A stretch of DNA of 64,000 bases from Mesocentrotus franciscanus (taxonomy: Eukaryota; Echinodermata; Echinoidea; Camarodonta; Strongylocentrotidae), in assembly GCA_037976565.1 (NCBI GenBank), contig CP137674.1, positions 8,351,789 through 8,415,788 of the forward strand, given 5' to 3'. Positions 48,001 through 52,984 of this stretch are shown one piece after another; position 1 is the stretch's first letter; each line of letters starts with the position of its first letter. A program made the translations under genes and the position numbers. Under the pieces are notes generated by a model that made no database searches, had not been told where the DNA came from, and worked only from the letters and a program-made list of their open reading frames with translations.

Positions 48001-49797
48001 CCAGTGTAAAGAAAGATTGATATCCTTAATCAGACCTTGCCGCCCCCCCCCCAAAAAAAAAAAAGCATGATCTACTTATCTCTCGCCCATCATGGAATAC
48101 AAATGATCTAGGAAACATAAGAATGTTCCAGGATATCCCAGAGATGTTTGGGCTATAGGTGGTTCGATCAAAGCTGATTTCTTGCTCTTCAATTGGTAAA
48201 AAACCGATTTAAAAACTGTTTACACATCTAACTTAATGTCTAAGTGGATCTCCTTCCGGTATTATTTAAACACTAAACAATAATCTTACCCTGATGTTTT
48301 TGTCTTTTCTCTACTACTGTAGGTATCCCTGCAATCATCGTTATCCTGACTGGTGGTATTGCAAATACCAACTATGCCAGGGAAGATGTGTAAGTAATGA
48401 TCTTTACACAAAGCACGATCGCAAAGACTTTTAAGGAATTAACTAAACAGGGGGCACGTGCTCCCCTGGCCAAAAAAAAATAAATAAATAGTGCTCACTA
48501 CCCCCTCCCCTCCTCCCCACTGAGCGAATTTTCGGCCGGCGCGATTTGCAATTTGCGGGAGCAAAAAAAAATTGCCCCCCTCTAAGAAATCCTGGATCCG
48601 CGCTTGGAATGTATAATGAATGTATATAAGACACAGAATGACTTCAGCATAAGATTGCTTGACGTGCGTGCAACCTATATGATAATTGGTTCATTTACCA
48701 ACTAGATAATATTATTGTTAATGTACTTGCCTCCCAATATAGCTGCTTCCTTCGCCTCTGGTCTCAAATCGGCGGTCTCCTGATACCGGTGGCCGTCGTC
48801 CTGATCGCCAACATGGTCATCTTTATTCTAGTCATCCGACAGCTATCGAAATCGGCTCAGATAGCCGGGAAAGCAAAGAAGGACAAGGATGGGAGGCGCG
48901 AAGAGATGATTGAACGCGTCAAGAATGCAGCAACAATCCTGGTATTGATGGGGCTGACTTGGACTACTGGATATCTCCTACTAATCGAAGCCTTTACTGT
49001 GGTAAACCCATCCTCAGTGACACACAGACTCACATACAACCACACACACACACACATACATATACAGGCCTGTATATATATATATATATATATATATAAT
49101 AAAGCAGTTGAAATAAAAATCTTTGAGAATTCACTTCTTCACTAAGACCGGTTTCAATTTATGACTATCTGACAAAATAAGATGAAACTGGCCATAGTGA
49201 AGAAGAGAACTCTCAAGGACTTTTATTTCAATTGTTCTAATCGTTACATATATATATATATATATAAGTATATACAGCAATGGAAGAAATCATTAGACCA
49301 AGAAAGGTTACCAATAATGTTCAGATTGAATTGAAAGAATACGCTAATAGATAGACACAATCGCTTATTTACTTCAGTGTGTTATTCTATCAAGGAAGCA
49401 CAAAGAAAGGTCATTTTGATTTGATCCATTGTCTCTTGTCCAGGTTGTCCAGGCCTTATTCATCCTGTTCAACTCCTTCCAAGGTATCTTCATCTTCATC
49501 CTCTACTGTGTGCGGAAGCCTCTAGTCCGACAGCAATGGGGTTTGACCTGCTCCTGGTGCGATGGAGAAGGCACACTTAGTGATGGAACACGGGTCTCAT
49601 CCGCATCTAACAGCCTGACTAGCATCTCTAAGTTCTTCAGCAGCAAATTTGCGAAGAAGTACAGCAATGGCGAGGAGAGCCTAACCGGAGTTTCAAATGG
49701 CGCAGACTCCTCAGTGTCAGCGTCGGTATCCAATTCCGCATTTGGTGACCTCGACTTTGGCACTAACACCGAACCCTCTGACGAAAGCAAAATTTAA
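14982..49797 (+). CDS. Adhesion GPCR copy 2, LDLR-propeller/LDLa/EGF/Ig/SEA/HRM/GAIN/7TM
   Basis: A complete adhesion GPCR gene of 26 coding exons, 4821 coding bases and about 1606 residues. Every junction has GT and AG, and all phases fit. Predicted order: signal peptide 1-26; degenerate YWTD-type propeller 27-266; LDLa 267-317; YWTD propeller 318-575; EGF 576-613; EGF plus Ig-like 614-743; SEA-like 744-858; HRM-like 859-938; GAIN 939-1249 with autoproteolysis motif HL^T at 1241-1243; 7TM 1250-1520; serine-rich tail to 1606. Adhesion GPCRs cleave themselves at the GPS and signal through a tethered peptide that starts at the threonine. The ectodomain suggests extracellular protein or lipoprotein binding, which is inference. 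Combining two LDLR-type propellers and LDLa with Ig, SEA and HRM in one aGPCR is not an arrangement I recognise. Boundaries of exons 3 and 4 are the least certain. Confidence 0.88.
15103..15305 (+). repeat. SINE copy in intron 1
   Basis: The sequence begins with a tRNA-like GTCATGGTTAAGTGGTTCA and contains GGGTTTGAATCC and the body marks GACATTAATCCACATTTG and CTACTCTCCACC shared with the other SINEs. Relatives with the same 'ttcacttgactctcaat' segment lie near 24872 and 26020. Confidence 0.65.
15306..17193. other. Remainder of intron 1
   Basis: AT-rich with no coding signal. A possible reversed LINE or SINE 3' end with ATTTC repeats lies at about 16790-16900, and a CT run at 16948-16961. 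Confidence 0.4.
17194..17430 (+). CDS. Gene 2 exon 2: first propeller-like segment
   Basis: The acceptor is the CT-rich tract ending CAACACAG, and the donor is GTAAGG at 17431. The 79 codons include [17 protein letters not shown] and [20 protein letters not shown]. The latter matches the YWTD blade pattern (YWTD...I.R....G) with FWID in place of YWTD. It is a symmetrical phase 1-1 exon, as usual for extracellular modules. Confidence 0.85.
17972..18073 (+). CDS. Gene 2 exon 3: propeller-like segment
   Basis: The acceptor is TTTCCTCCTAG and the chosen donor is GTAGGA at 18074, giving [20 protein letters not shown] and onwards, phase 1-1. A stronger-looking donor GTATGT exists at 18112 but breaks the phase with exon 4. 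The domain assignment rests on position and hydrophobic strand pattern. Confidence 0.6.
18512..18830 (+). repeat. tRNA-derived SINE in intron 3
   Basis: The left end AGGTGTTGTGATCTAGTGG is followed by the shared GGCAAGACGTTAATCTACA and GGGTACCCGGTAGGA. It is the same family as 3877-4165 and has the same orientation as the gene. Confidence 0.75.
19059..19184 (+). CDS. Gene 2 exon 4: propeller-like segment
   Basis: Using the second AG of TTCTAGAG gives an in-phase exon encoding [20 protein letters not shown] and ending MAFDRHG. The donor is GTGAGC at 19185. Using the first AG would shift phase. The pattern DLYALENG...ILRIEG again resembles a propeller blade. Confidence 0.7.
19560..20240 (+). 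pseudogene. Gag remnant with zinc knuckle
   Basis: Frames in this stretch read [20 protein letters not shown], then [20 protein letters not shown], and then a CCHC-type knuckle ([11 protein letters not shown]...CPA-like) with a shift of frame. This matches the nucleocapsid-bearing gag of K02A2.6-like gypsy elements. Stops and frameshifts interrupt it, so it is not functional. Confidence 0.75.
21440..22440 (+). pseudogene. Retroelement integrase remnant
   Basis: Pieces of an integrase occur in order: the zinc-binding region (THLHAAHQGV split by a frameshift), the first catalytic aspartate in CADFFHYKG, a piece with [13 protein letters not shown] sequence, then a 150-residue open stretch with [19 protein letters not shown] and the C-terminal [20 protein letters not shown]. 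Frameshifts and a deletion between the first two pieces show it is dead. Confidence 0.75.
22871..23629. other. Intron 4, between mobile elements
   Basis: AT-rich with a GT-rich tract at about 23240-23310 and a CT tract at about 23555-23580. No exon is seen. Confidence 0.4.
23630..24510. mobile_element. Foldback-type MITE with long inverted repeats
   Basis: Both ends carry inverted CACAGTGGGCCAG (left, from 23630) continuing GAACCAAAGTGCGCCAAAAC for about 48 bp. The inner parts are also inverted copies (for example AAGCTTTAAGTTGATACCAA on the left with its complement near 24357), so nearly the whole 881 bp can fold. CGTCG lies directly outside both ends; the target-duplication length is ambiguous (5-7 bp). 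The element ends 77 bp before exon 5. Confidence 0.8.
24588..24842 (+). CDS. Gene 2 exon 5: end of first propeller
   Basis: The acceptor is GTGGCTCTAG and the donor is GTAAGT at 24843. The exon encodes [20 protein letters not shown], then [18 protein letters not shown] and GIHVYYG. The P-x-D-(I/V)...LWTD...G-(I/F)-HV arrangement parallels exon 10 of the second propeller ([16 protein letters not shown]...GGFHVFEG), which supports a degenerate first propeller. Phase is 1-1. Confidence 0.85.
24872..24950 (+). repeat. Truncated SINE
   Basis: GTCGGGGTACAGTGCTTCAT, then CTTGACTCTCAATCCAAGGG and a B-box-like GGTTCAAATCCC resemble the left ends of the SINEs at 15103 and 26015. The body is missing. 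Confidence 0.5.
25745..25897 (+). CDS. Gene 2 exon 6: LDL receptor class A module
   Basis: The acceptor is CTTATCTGCAG; the donor GTCAGA at 25898 is weak but keeps phase 1. The module has six cysteines in the order [25 protein letters not shown] and the calcium-binding acidic end [11 protein letters not shown]. LDLa modules bind ligands through calcium-dependent acidic residues. One symmetric exon encodes the whole module. Confidence 0.93.
26015..26245 (+). repeat. SINE copy in intron 6
   Basis: It carries TTCACTTGACATTCAATCCA, a B-box-like GTTCGAATCTCACC, and the body marks ACGTCCTTTGACAAGATATT and CACTCTTCACCCAG. The left promoter part is lost. Confidence 0.6.
26246..26929. other. Intron 6, AT-rich part
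   Basis: No exon is seen. Short degenerate repeats AGGC-TTTTTATGAGG(C/T) occur near 26680-26815. Confidence 0.35.
26930..27630. other. GC-rich anomalous block in intron 6
   Basis: Base composition is clearly higher in G and C than on either side, with many CGACG/CGTCG words. Open frames occur on the minus strand (27071-27376 and 27380-27628) but match nothing I recognise and have no splice signals. It may be a fragment of a mobile element or a CpG-rich regulatory stretch; the sequence does not decide. Confidence 0.35.
27959..28183 (+). CDS. Gene 2 exon 7: second propeller, first blades
   Basis: The acceptor is TAATCATTACAG and the donor is GTGAGA at 28184. The exon encodes [20 protein letters not shown], then [20 protein letters not shown] and [20 protein letters not shown]. 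This is a textbook YWTD blade (P.A.D.D.....YWTD.....I.....DG). Phase is 1-1. Confidence 0.92.
28682..28841 (+). CDS. Gene 2 exon 8: second propeller blade
   Basis: The acceptor is GTTTTCCCTTCAG and the donor GTTTCA at 28842 leaves phase 2. The encoded [20 protein letters not shown], then [12 protein letters not shown] and [14 protein letters not shown], form a YWTD blade. The exon boundary lies inside the blade so that exon 9 begins with the next MIYWTEWG. Confidence 0.9.
28891..29110 (+). repeat. tRNA-derived SINE in intron 8
   Basis: AGAGGTGTTGTGGTCTAGAC is followed by a B-box-like GTTCGAGTCCCGCC and the shared TTAATCTATATTGGCAATTC body. It starts only about 50 bp after the exon 8 donor. 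Confidence 0.75.
29776..29903 (+). CDS. Gene 2 exon 9: second propeller blade
   Basis: The acceptor is CTGATTTCAG and the donor is GTGAGT at 29904. The exon encodes [20 protein letters not shown] and continues [26 protein letters not shown] and the GLGWPNG motif are hallmarks of LDLR-family propellers. Phase runs from 2 to 1. Confidence 0.93.
29904..31028. other. Intron 9, first part
   Basis: AT-rich sequence without a convincing exon; open frames at 30311-30757 and 30754-31008 have no splice support. A segment at about 30790-30900 resembles 52890-52985, so it may be a dispersed repeat. Confidence 0.4.
31029..31205 (+). repeat. 5'-truncated SINE
   Basis: It begins within the shared body (CACTCCACCCAGGTGAAGTA, GGGTACCTGGTAGGAA) and ends GCGCTATATAAGCACT followed by an ATT repeat. 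The tRNA-like left end is missing. Confidence 0.7.
31327..31587 (+). CDS. Gene 2 exon 10: end of second propeller
   Basis: The acceptor is CTTTCTGTCCAG and the donor is GTAAGA at 31588. The exon encodes [20 protein letters not shown], where YWCD replaces YWTD. It then has [18 protein letters not shown] and ends GGFHVFEG, the last blade that usually precedes an EGF module. Phase is 1-1. Confidence 0.92.
31772..31990 (+). repeat. tRNA-derived SINE in intron 10
   Basis: It starts AGAGGTGTCATGGTCTAGTG and has a B-box-like GGTTCTAGTCCCGCC and the body GGCAAGATATTAATCTACAT. It is close in sequence to the 3877 copy. Confidence 0.8.
32381..32440 (+). pseudogene. Relic of a duplicated EGF exon
   Basis: After an acceptor-like TTTTTACTTTCAG the sequence AAAGCAACGAATGTGCCATG closely matches the start of the two real EGF exons (AAATC[A/G]ACGAATGTGCCAG). 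The similarity then ends and a stop follows. It sits next to the duplicated GAGAGAGCGG tract. It looks like a decayed third copy of the exon start. Confidence 0.55.
32729..32842 (+). CDS. Gene 2 exon 11: EGF module 1
   Basis: The acceptor is TTTAATTTCAG and the donor is GTATAA at 32843. The 38 codons read [20 protein letters not shown] and continue through [17 protein letters not shown], a calcium-binding EGF with six cysteines. EGF modules after a YWTD propeller are the normal LDLR-family arrangement. Phase is 1-1. This exon and its intron flank are duplicated at 33982. Confidence 0.94.
32843..33981. other. Intron 11
   Basis: The last part (about 33760-33981) repeats the end of intron 10 (32230-32340 and 32660-32728) and so belongs to the EGF exon duplication. 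An acceptor-like CCCTTCAG at 33120-33127 followed by GATATCGATGAG and an early stop may be another exon relic. The remainder shows nothing recognisable. Confidence 0.5.
33982..34371 (+). CDS. Gene 2 exon 12: EGF module 2 fused to Ig-like domain
   Basis: The acceptor is TTTACTTTTAG and the donor is GTAGAT at 34372. The first 38 codons ([20 protein letters not shown]...) are a second EGF nearly identical to exon 11. The rest encodes an Ig-like domain: [19 protein letters not shown] supplies the first cysteine and core tryptophan, and [15 protein letters not shown] supplies the YYC-type second cysteine. Both domains lie in one 390-bp exon with no intron between. Phase is 1-1. Confidence 0.9.
34710..34828 (+). 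CDS. Gene 2 exon 13: start of SEA-like region
   Basis: The acceptor is TTGCATTTTTCAG and the donor is GTAAGA at 34829, leaving phase 0. The encoded [20 protein letters not shown] and [12 protein letters not shown] fit the first strand and helix of a SEA domain (ITV...D+.++...YY......+....). Confidence 0.8.
35783..36008 (+). CDS. Gene 2 exon 14: rest of SEA-like region
   Basis: The acceptor is AAAAATCCTAG and the donor is GTGAGT at 36009. The product contains [20 protein letters not shown], resembling the SEA core (LR.GS+.....+.+), and continues to [11 protein letters not shown] see no canonical G^SVVV cleavage motif, so self-cleavage here is unlikely or altered. SEA plus Ig recalls the ADGRF group of aGPCRs. 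The phase runs from 0 to 1. Confidence 0.8.
36478..37237. mobile_element. TTAA-flanked MITE
   Basis: Inverted ends AGGGCAAGTCCACTCC and GGAGTGGACTTGGACT are flanked on both sides by TTAA (36474-36477 and 37238-37241). The inverted similarity extends more than 100 bp inwards (CAGACAAACCAATC, GAGCAAAATCGGATAACTAA). TTAA targets point to a piggyBac or Kolobok origin. The single open frame inside (36846-37175) is not a transposase. A related fragment lies near 59639-59746. Confidence 0.85.
37331..37719. repeat. Palindromic array of ~15-bp units
   Basis: The left half consists of units like CCCCCGGACAACTA and CCCCCTAGGACAACTA. The right half, from about 37525, is the same units in inverse orientation (TAGTTGTCCTAGGGGG). 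The whole array can fold into a long GC-rich hairpin centred near TATCCTAGGGTAG at about 37522-37534. Confidence 0.88.
38285..38639. mobile_element. hAT-like MITE with 8-bp target duplication
   Basis: Inverted ends are CAGGCGCGTAGCCAGGG and CCCTGGCTACGCGCTTG, flanked by exact GTAAAATT (38277-38284 and 38640-38647). The 355-bp interior has an internal duplicate (CGGTACAACGAATCG twice; CTTCTTTCTCTAATAATT twice). It is non-coding. Confidence 0.85.
38640..39490. other. Interior of composite element / intron 14
   Basis: Mixed-composition sequence with a GT run at about 39172-39184. No exon or known repeat is recognised. Confidence 0.35.
39491..39843. repeat. Inverted ~60-bp arms around a tRNA-like sequence
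   Basis: The left arm (39491-39552) contains GGTTTGCCATTACTAATATT and GATTGGCTGATATGTTTTAC; the right arm (39782-39843) is its complement with few differences. Between them, on the minus strand at about 39645-39715, is a tRNA-like sequence with A-box TGGCTCAATCGGTAAGG and B-box GGGTTTGAATCCC. Its acceptor stem does not pair, so it is a tRNA relic or SINE head and not a functional tRNA. Confidence 0.65.
40174..40290 (+). CDS. Gene 2 exon 15: HRM-like domain, first half
   Basis: The acceptor is GTTTCCATTACAG and the donor is GTAATG at 40291. The encoded [20 protein letters not shown] and [11 protein letters not shown] match the hormone-receptor motif (CP...W...G....CP....G) that precedes GAIN domains in many adhesion GPCRs. 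Phase is 1-1. Confidence 0.85.
40740..40861 (+). CDS. Gene 2 exon 16: HRM-like domain, second half
   Basis: The AG of CGATGGTAG opens the exon and the donor is GTAAGA at 40862. The product has [20 protein letters not shown], which supplies the last HRM cysteines and tryptophan. It then has [13 protein letters not shown], the first helix of the GAIN A subdomain. Phase runs from 1 to 0. Confidence 0.85.
41448..41594 (+). CDS. Gene 2 exon 17: GAIN subdomain A
   Basis: The acceptor is CATATTTGCAG and the donor is GTTAGC at 41595. The encoded helices [20 protein letters not shown] and [16 protein letters not shown] are typical of the helical GAIN A subdomain. Phase is 0-0. Confidence 0.85.
41595..43057. 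other. Intron 17
   Basis: AT-rich with (TA)n runs at about 41839-41862, 41886-41902 and 42091-42110. No exon is seen; the open frames here are short and lysine/isoleucine-rich. Confidence 0.45.
43058..43243 (+). CDS. Gene 2 exon 18: GAIN subdomain A
   Basis: The exon follows TTTATCAAG and ends at the donor GTATTA at 43244. It encodes [20 protein letters not shown], then [20 protein letters not shown], a helical segment. Phase is 0-0. Confidence 0.85.
43851..44000 (+). CDS. Gene 2 exon 19: GAIN subdomain B
   Basis: The acceptor is TTTTTGTAAG and the donor is GTAATA at 44001. The exon encodes [20 protein letters not shown] and continues to TSVGLIAE, the strand-rich region that begins GAIN B. 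Phase is 0-0. Confidence 0.85.
44096..44211. repeat. Small MITE with AGTCAAACC ends
   Basis: The inverted ends AACAGTCAAACC and GGTTTGACTGTT enclose about 90 bp within intron 19. There is no coding capacity. Confidence 0.55.
44551..44805 (+). CDS. Gene 2 exon 20: GAIN subdomain B
   Basis: The acceptor is GTATGAATAG; the donor GTGAGG at 44806 keeps phase 0. The product has [34 protein letters not shown], and [20 protein letters not shown]. These are the hydrophobic strands of the GAIN B sandwich (S.V....L....N....L..PV.+....). Confidence 0.88.
45201..45395 (+). CDS. Gene 2 exon 21: GPS autoproteolysis site
   Basis: The acceptor is TTTTTTCGACAG and the donor is GTAATG at 45396. The exon encodes [19 protein letters not shown] and then [16 protein letters not shown]. 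This is a complete GPS with four cysteines, two tryptophans and the HL^T cleavage tripeptide. Cleavage would free TNFAILM as the tethered agonist start. Phase is 0-0. Confidence 0.95.
45396..47028. other. Intron 21
   Basis: The segment 45620-46560 reads like a reversed LINE or SINE 3' region (TTTATTTCATTTCC..., GAGTTCCAGCATTTGGGACC). It is interrupted by a GA/GAAA tract at about 46150-46275. No exon is seen. Confidence 0.45.
47029..47138 (+). CDS. Gene 2 exon 22: TM1
   Basis: The acceptor is TTCGTGCAG and the donor is GTAAGT at 47139. The product is [20 protein letters not shown] and on through TM1 to TYLWN. It differs from the copy 1 exon (5-114) at few bases, and the following intron is also similar. 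Confidence 0.93.
47683..47966 (+). CDS. Gene 2 exon 23: TM2, TM3 and start of TM4
   Basis: The acceptor is TTCTCCCCAACAG and the donor is GTACGT at 47967. It encodes TM2 ([20 protein letters not shown]) and TM3 ([20 protein letters not shown]). It is identical in length and phase to copy 1. Confidence 0.93.
48323..48389 (+). CDS. Gene 2 exon 24: TM4
   Basis: The acceptor is CTACTACTGTAG and the donor is GTAAGT at 48390. The 67-bp exon encodes [21 protein letters not shown], the same protein sequence as copy 1. Confidence 0.9.
48427..48606. mobile_element. Intronic insertion specific to copy 2
   Basis: Between sequences shared with copy 1 lies a GC-rich insert starting near GGGGGCACGTGCTCCCCTGG and ending CCTGGATCCGCGCTTG. 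The right end matches the terminus type CAGGCGCGGATC seen at 63774, so it is probably a fragment of a hAT-like MITE. It is absent from the corresponding copy 1 intron. Confidence 0.6.
48743..49001 (+). CDS. Gene 2 exon 25: TM5 and TM6
   Basis: The acceptor is CTCCCAATATAG and the donor is GTAAAC at 49002. TM5 ([20 protein letters not shown]), the basic third loop ([18 protein letters not shown]) and TM6 ([19 protein letters not shown]) are present. There are a few conservative changes from copy 1. Confidence 0.93.
49104..49238. repeat. Hairpin MITE in TM6-TM7 intron of copy 2
   Basis: The left arm runs from CAGTTGAAATAAAAATCTTT to GACCGGTTTCAAT; the right arm is its complement ending CTTTTATTTCAATTG. 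It is flanked by (TA)n runs. Copy 1 has the same hairpin with a truncated left arm, so the insertion predates the gene duplication. Confidence 0.75.
49444..49797 (+). CDS. Gene 2 exon 26: TM7 and cytoplasmic tail
   Basis: The acceptor is CTCTTGTCCAG. It encodes TM7 ([20 protein letters not shown]), CSWCDGEG and a serine-rich tail ending DESKI, with TAA at 49795-49797. Compared with copy 1 the tail is eight residues shorter because of a nearby base change giving an earlier stop. Confidence 0.93.
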   Translation, partial: VVQALFILFNSFQGIFIFILYCVRKPLVRQQWGLTCSWCDGEGTLSDGTRVSSASNSLTSISKFFSSKFAKKYSNGEESLTGVSNGADSSVSASVSNSAFGDLDFGTNTEPSDESKI

Positions 49798-50540
49798 TCT
49801 CATTGGATGAATAAAAACCCTATACTAAGCACCTTTATCTCTAACGAAATTCCTTAAACTCTACTTTTGGTGTTTAATGTAGCCCCCTCCTAGGTCTCTT
49901 GGTATGTCTTTTTTTAATTACTGTCGGCAATTAAAGCACAATATCCATAAGGAAATTCCTTATATTAACTTCTACTTTTAGTCCACAGAAGTGGATGAAA
50001 GCTTGCCTACTAAATTGTATGGTTGGTAGAAGCTTAAACTAAACGTGATACTTACCCCAACCAATAAAAGTCTTCTGTATCACTTCTACGTTTAGTTTGT
50101 AATATAGTTCCCACAAGTCTGTCGGTCTGTCTTCTTATTTAATTGCTGTCGACAATTAAAACACTATCATTCATAACGCAAATCCTTACCTTCTACTTTT
50201 AGTAGGTAATATAGGCCCTTCTTGGACTGTCTTTTTGGGGGGCAATTAAAGCACTCTAGCCCTAAGCCTAAGGAAATACCTTAAATTGTACTTTATTTTG
50301 TTGTATCCTCCTTTTCTATTTTGCTGTCGGCATAGTCAGTACTCATTCAAGACATCTTATATGAACTAATGTTTGTAAATGTATATATAGACATCAAGTA
50401 AATTACAATGAAAAGTCTTGTTTAGATGTAAAAGGAGCAAGTTTTTAAAAAAATTATAGATGTGATAACTTTATAGCACACTGGTGAATACTCGAGACTT
50501 CTAGTTTTTTATTGAGTATTGCTTATGTAGTACTATTTTA
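49798..50540. other. 3' flank of gene 2
   Basis: The first 230 bp match copy 1's flank. From 50040 to 50240 the motifs CTGTCG(G/A)CAATTAAA and CTTTTAGT recur two or three times, a local tandem duplication of the 3' UTR sequence. There are no exons. Confidence 0.5.
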
Positions 50541-52290
50541 TATAATAATATAATAATATATTCATTTGTAAAGCGCGATAACTATGTGGATATATTCTAC
50601 TGCGCTGCAAGAGCTCTTAAATGCTGTGCTTTACATACTACATGAAGAAGTGAGTTTTCAGTCTTGATTTAAAGTTTTCTAGTGATGGGGCTTTCCTTAT
50701 TTCTAGTGGTAATCTATTCCATAATCTAGGGGCAGCACAAAGAAATTACCGGTCTCCGAGGGTTATGCCTAGGTCACATTTGCTCTACGGCGGCCGTACG
50801 CCCCCGAAATCGAGAGATACTTGCGGCGGCCGCAGAGAATCTGCGGTGGCCTCAGGGTAATCCTACGGCGTATCCCTATTTTTACAGACCGTACGGGCCA
50901 CCGTGGAATTATAACGTGGAGTTATAACTGCTTTCATTTCTAGGTTCGCCGTACCGCTTAGACACGCCGTAGCCATGCCGTAGAGCGGTTCCACGGCGAC
51001 CGTACATCGGGCGTACGGTGGCCTTGCGTTTTATATACTCCACAAATTCCACAAATTCAAAATACGCCGTGCGGCTACCCTCGTGTACTACGAAGGTTAC
51101 GACCATGAGTTTCAGACTTGATATTCAACAATTCAGTAACATAACTAGGAGCTTGACCATTTAGAGCTTTGTAAACTATCATTAATGTTTTAATGTGATT
51201 CTCTGGCGAACTGGCAACCAGTGAGTTCCTTTAGAAGTGGGGTTATTCTAGAGAATTTTGGGAGGCTGCAAATAAGTCGTGCACATGTATTTTGGAACCG
51301 CTGCAACTTGGATATTTGCGAGTCTGGCAATCCATACAATTAACTATTACAGTAATCTAGTTTACTAGTGATACATGCATGAATCATAGTTTTCATGTTG
51401 TCCTAATCAAAGTATTAACGAATGCGTCTCAATTTATAAATCATGAAATAGGCTGATTTGCATATGTTAGTAATAATGTGAATCCATATTCAGGTGGGTA
51501 TCAAAGAACACACCTAAGTTTCTAACAGTATCAGATGGGGTTATGGTAGAGTCGCCGACTGATACACTACGCAACCTGAATTTAGAAACCTGGCGTGGAG
51601 TACCAATGACCAAAAGTTCAGTTTTGTTATCATTTTTAACATCAACTTGTTTTGCAACATCCAAATTCTAATATGAGCAACACATGTTTCTAATTTAGAA
51701 ATACAATGATCTTCAGCGGCTTTTCAGCCGGTGTGTTAGGACAAAAAGACAAGTACAGTTGTGTGACGTCTGCGTAGCAGTGATAACTAATACTAGGAAA
51801 CTCCGTATGGATATTTGTAAGGCCTGCTTGTATATAATGTAAACAACAGAGGGACTAAACGCGACCCTTGAGAGACACCAAAAGGCACATCGAATACATC
51901 AGAGACAACGTTATCAATTTCAATTGTCTGTTTTTTATCTGACAAGTAAGATTCAATCCATTTGATAACCTTGCCATCAATCCTAAAATGGCTTCTTAGA
52001 GTTTTCAGTAGACATGAATGATCTATCGTGTCAAAAGCACTGCTCATATATGAAGAAGAAGCAGTAGACTTATATTCTGGTTGTCCATTGACATCAGAAG
52101 ATCACTTTTGATCCTAAGGAGTGCTGTTTCGGTGCTATGAAATTTTCGGTATGCCGATTGATTAAACGGCAAGACTGAGTGATGTTCAATGTGCTCAAGA
52201 ATTTGTTGGGTAGCAGCGCCCTTTACTAACTTAGAAATATACTGAAGATTACTAATGGGCCTTAGATTATTCTGTTTCGAATTGCCCTGC
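50541..52290 (-). mobile_element. LINE fragment with reverse transcriptase remnant
   Basis: On the minus strand, 52047-51793 encodes MSSAFDTIDHSCLLKTLRSHF, WIESYLSDKKQ and PFGVSQGSRLVPLLFTLY, the palm region of a CR1/Jockey-type reverse transcriptase. Further downstream, 51664-51467 gives NDNKTELLVIGTPRQ and TVRNLGVFFDTHL, the usual thumb-side segment. The 3' end runs to about 50541 and includes a GC-rich 340-bp insertion (about 50770-51110). Frames are broken and the YADD motif is altered, so it is dead. It interrupts the duplicated 3' flank of gene 2. Confidence 0.85.
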
Positions 52291-52984
52291 TGATAGAGAC
52301 AAGTTCAACATAGAAGTAATAACAGGTATCAATGCATTAAGACATTGCAACAACAATATTGTGGACATTGGTCCAATTGATATGACTTCTTACTGAGCTT
52401 TAAAATCTGCCTTTCAAACTAGCTCTGAAAAACACACGATCGTGCATATTTTACCACTGTACAAACTGAAATAAATGAATGAGTTACTAAATAATGTATG
52501 ACGAATCCTCAGTCGTCATCATCGACATTGGAATATCAATTTGAGCGGAGTTAATTTTTTGTTAGATATTGTTGTATTATAAGTATTACGGAATGCTGGT
52601 AATTCAATTTTATTATATAACTTTTATGGTAAATTTAAAAAGTGAACTTGCATGCAGCTGACTTTGAATGTTCGATTGAGCCTTGTAGATACAAATTCAA
52701 CCCAATATTATATGCCTTTTTTGCCTTATGAAACAACATTGAGTTCAGCCACATGATGTATCATGAAAAAGCATGTTAGGTTCCGGTAAAGCTGAATGAG
52801 ATATAATTTGCAACCTTTCTCACCTTTTTAAAGTCTGTTGGAAGAATATCATGGCAGAAATTTGTCCCTCTCCAAAACTTTTAGACCAGAATTCTCATGA
52901 CAGAGGTGTGTGTAGTCCCATTTTTGTTTGCAGTACATGTGATTTTCAGCATGATTTTTTTTTTCCATTGTGATTATTCCAGAA
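52291..52984. other. Intergenic AT-rich DNA
   Basis: Nothing coding is seen. The end (52890-52985) resembles a segment in intron 9 (30790-30900). Confidence 0.35.
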
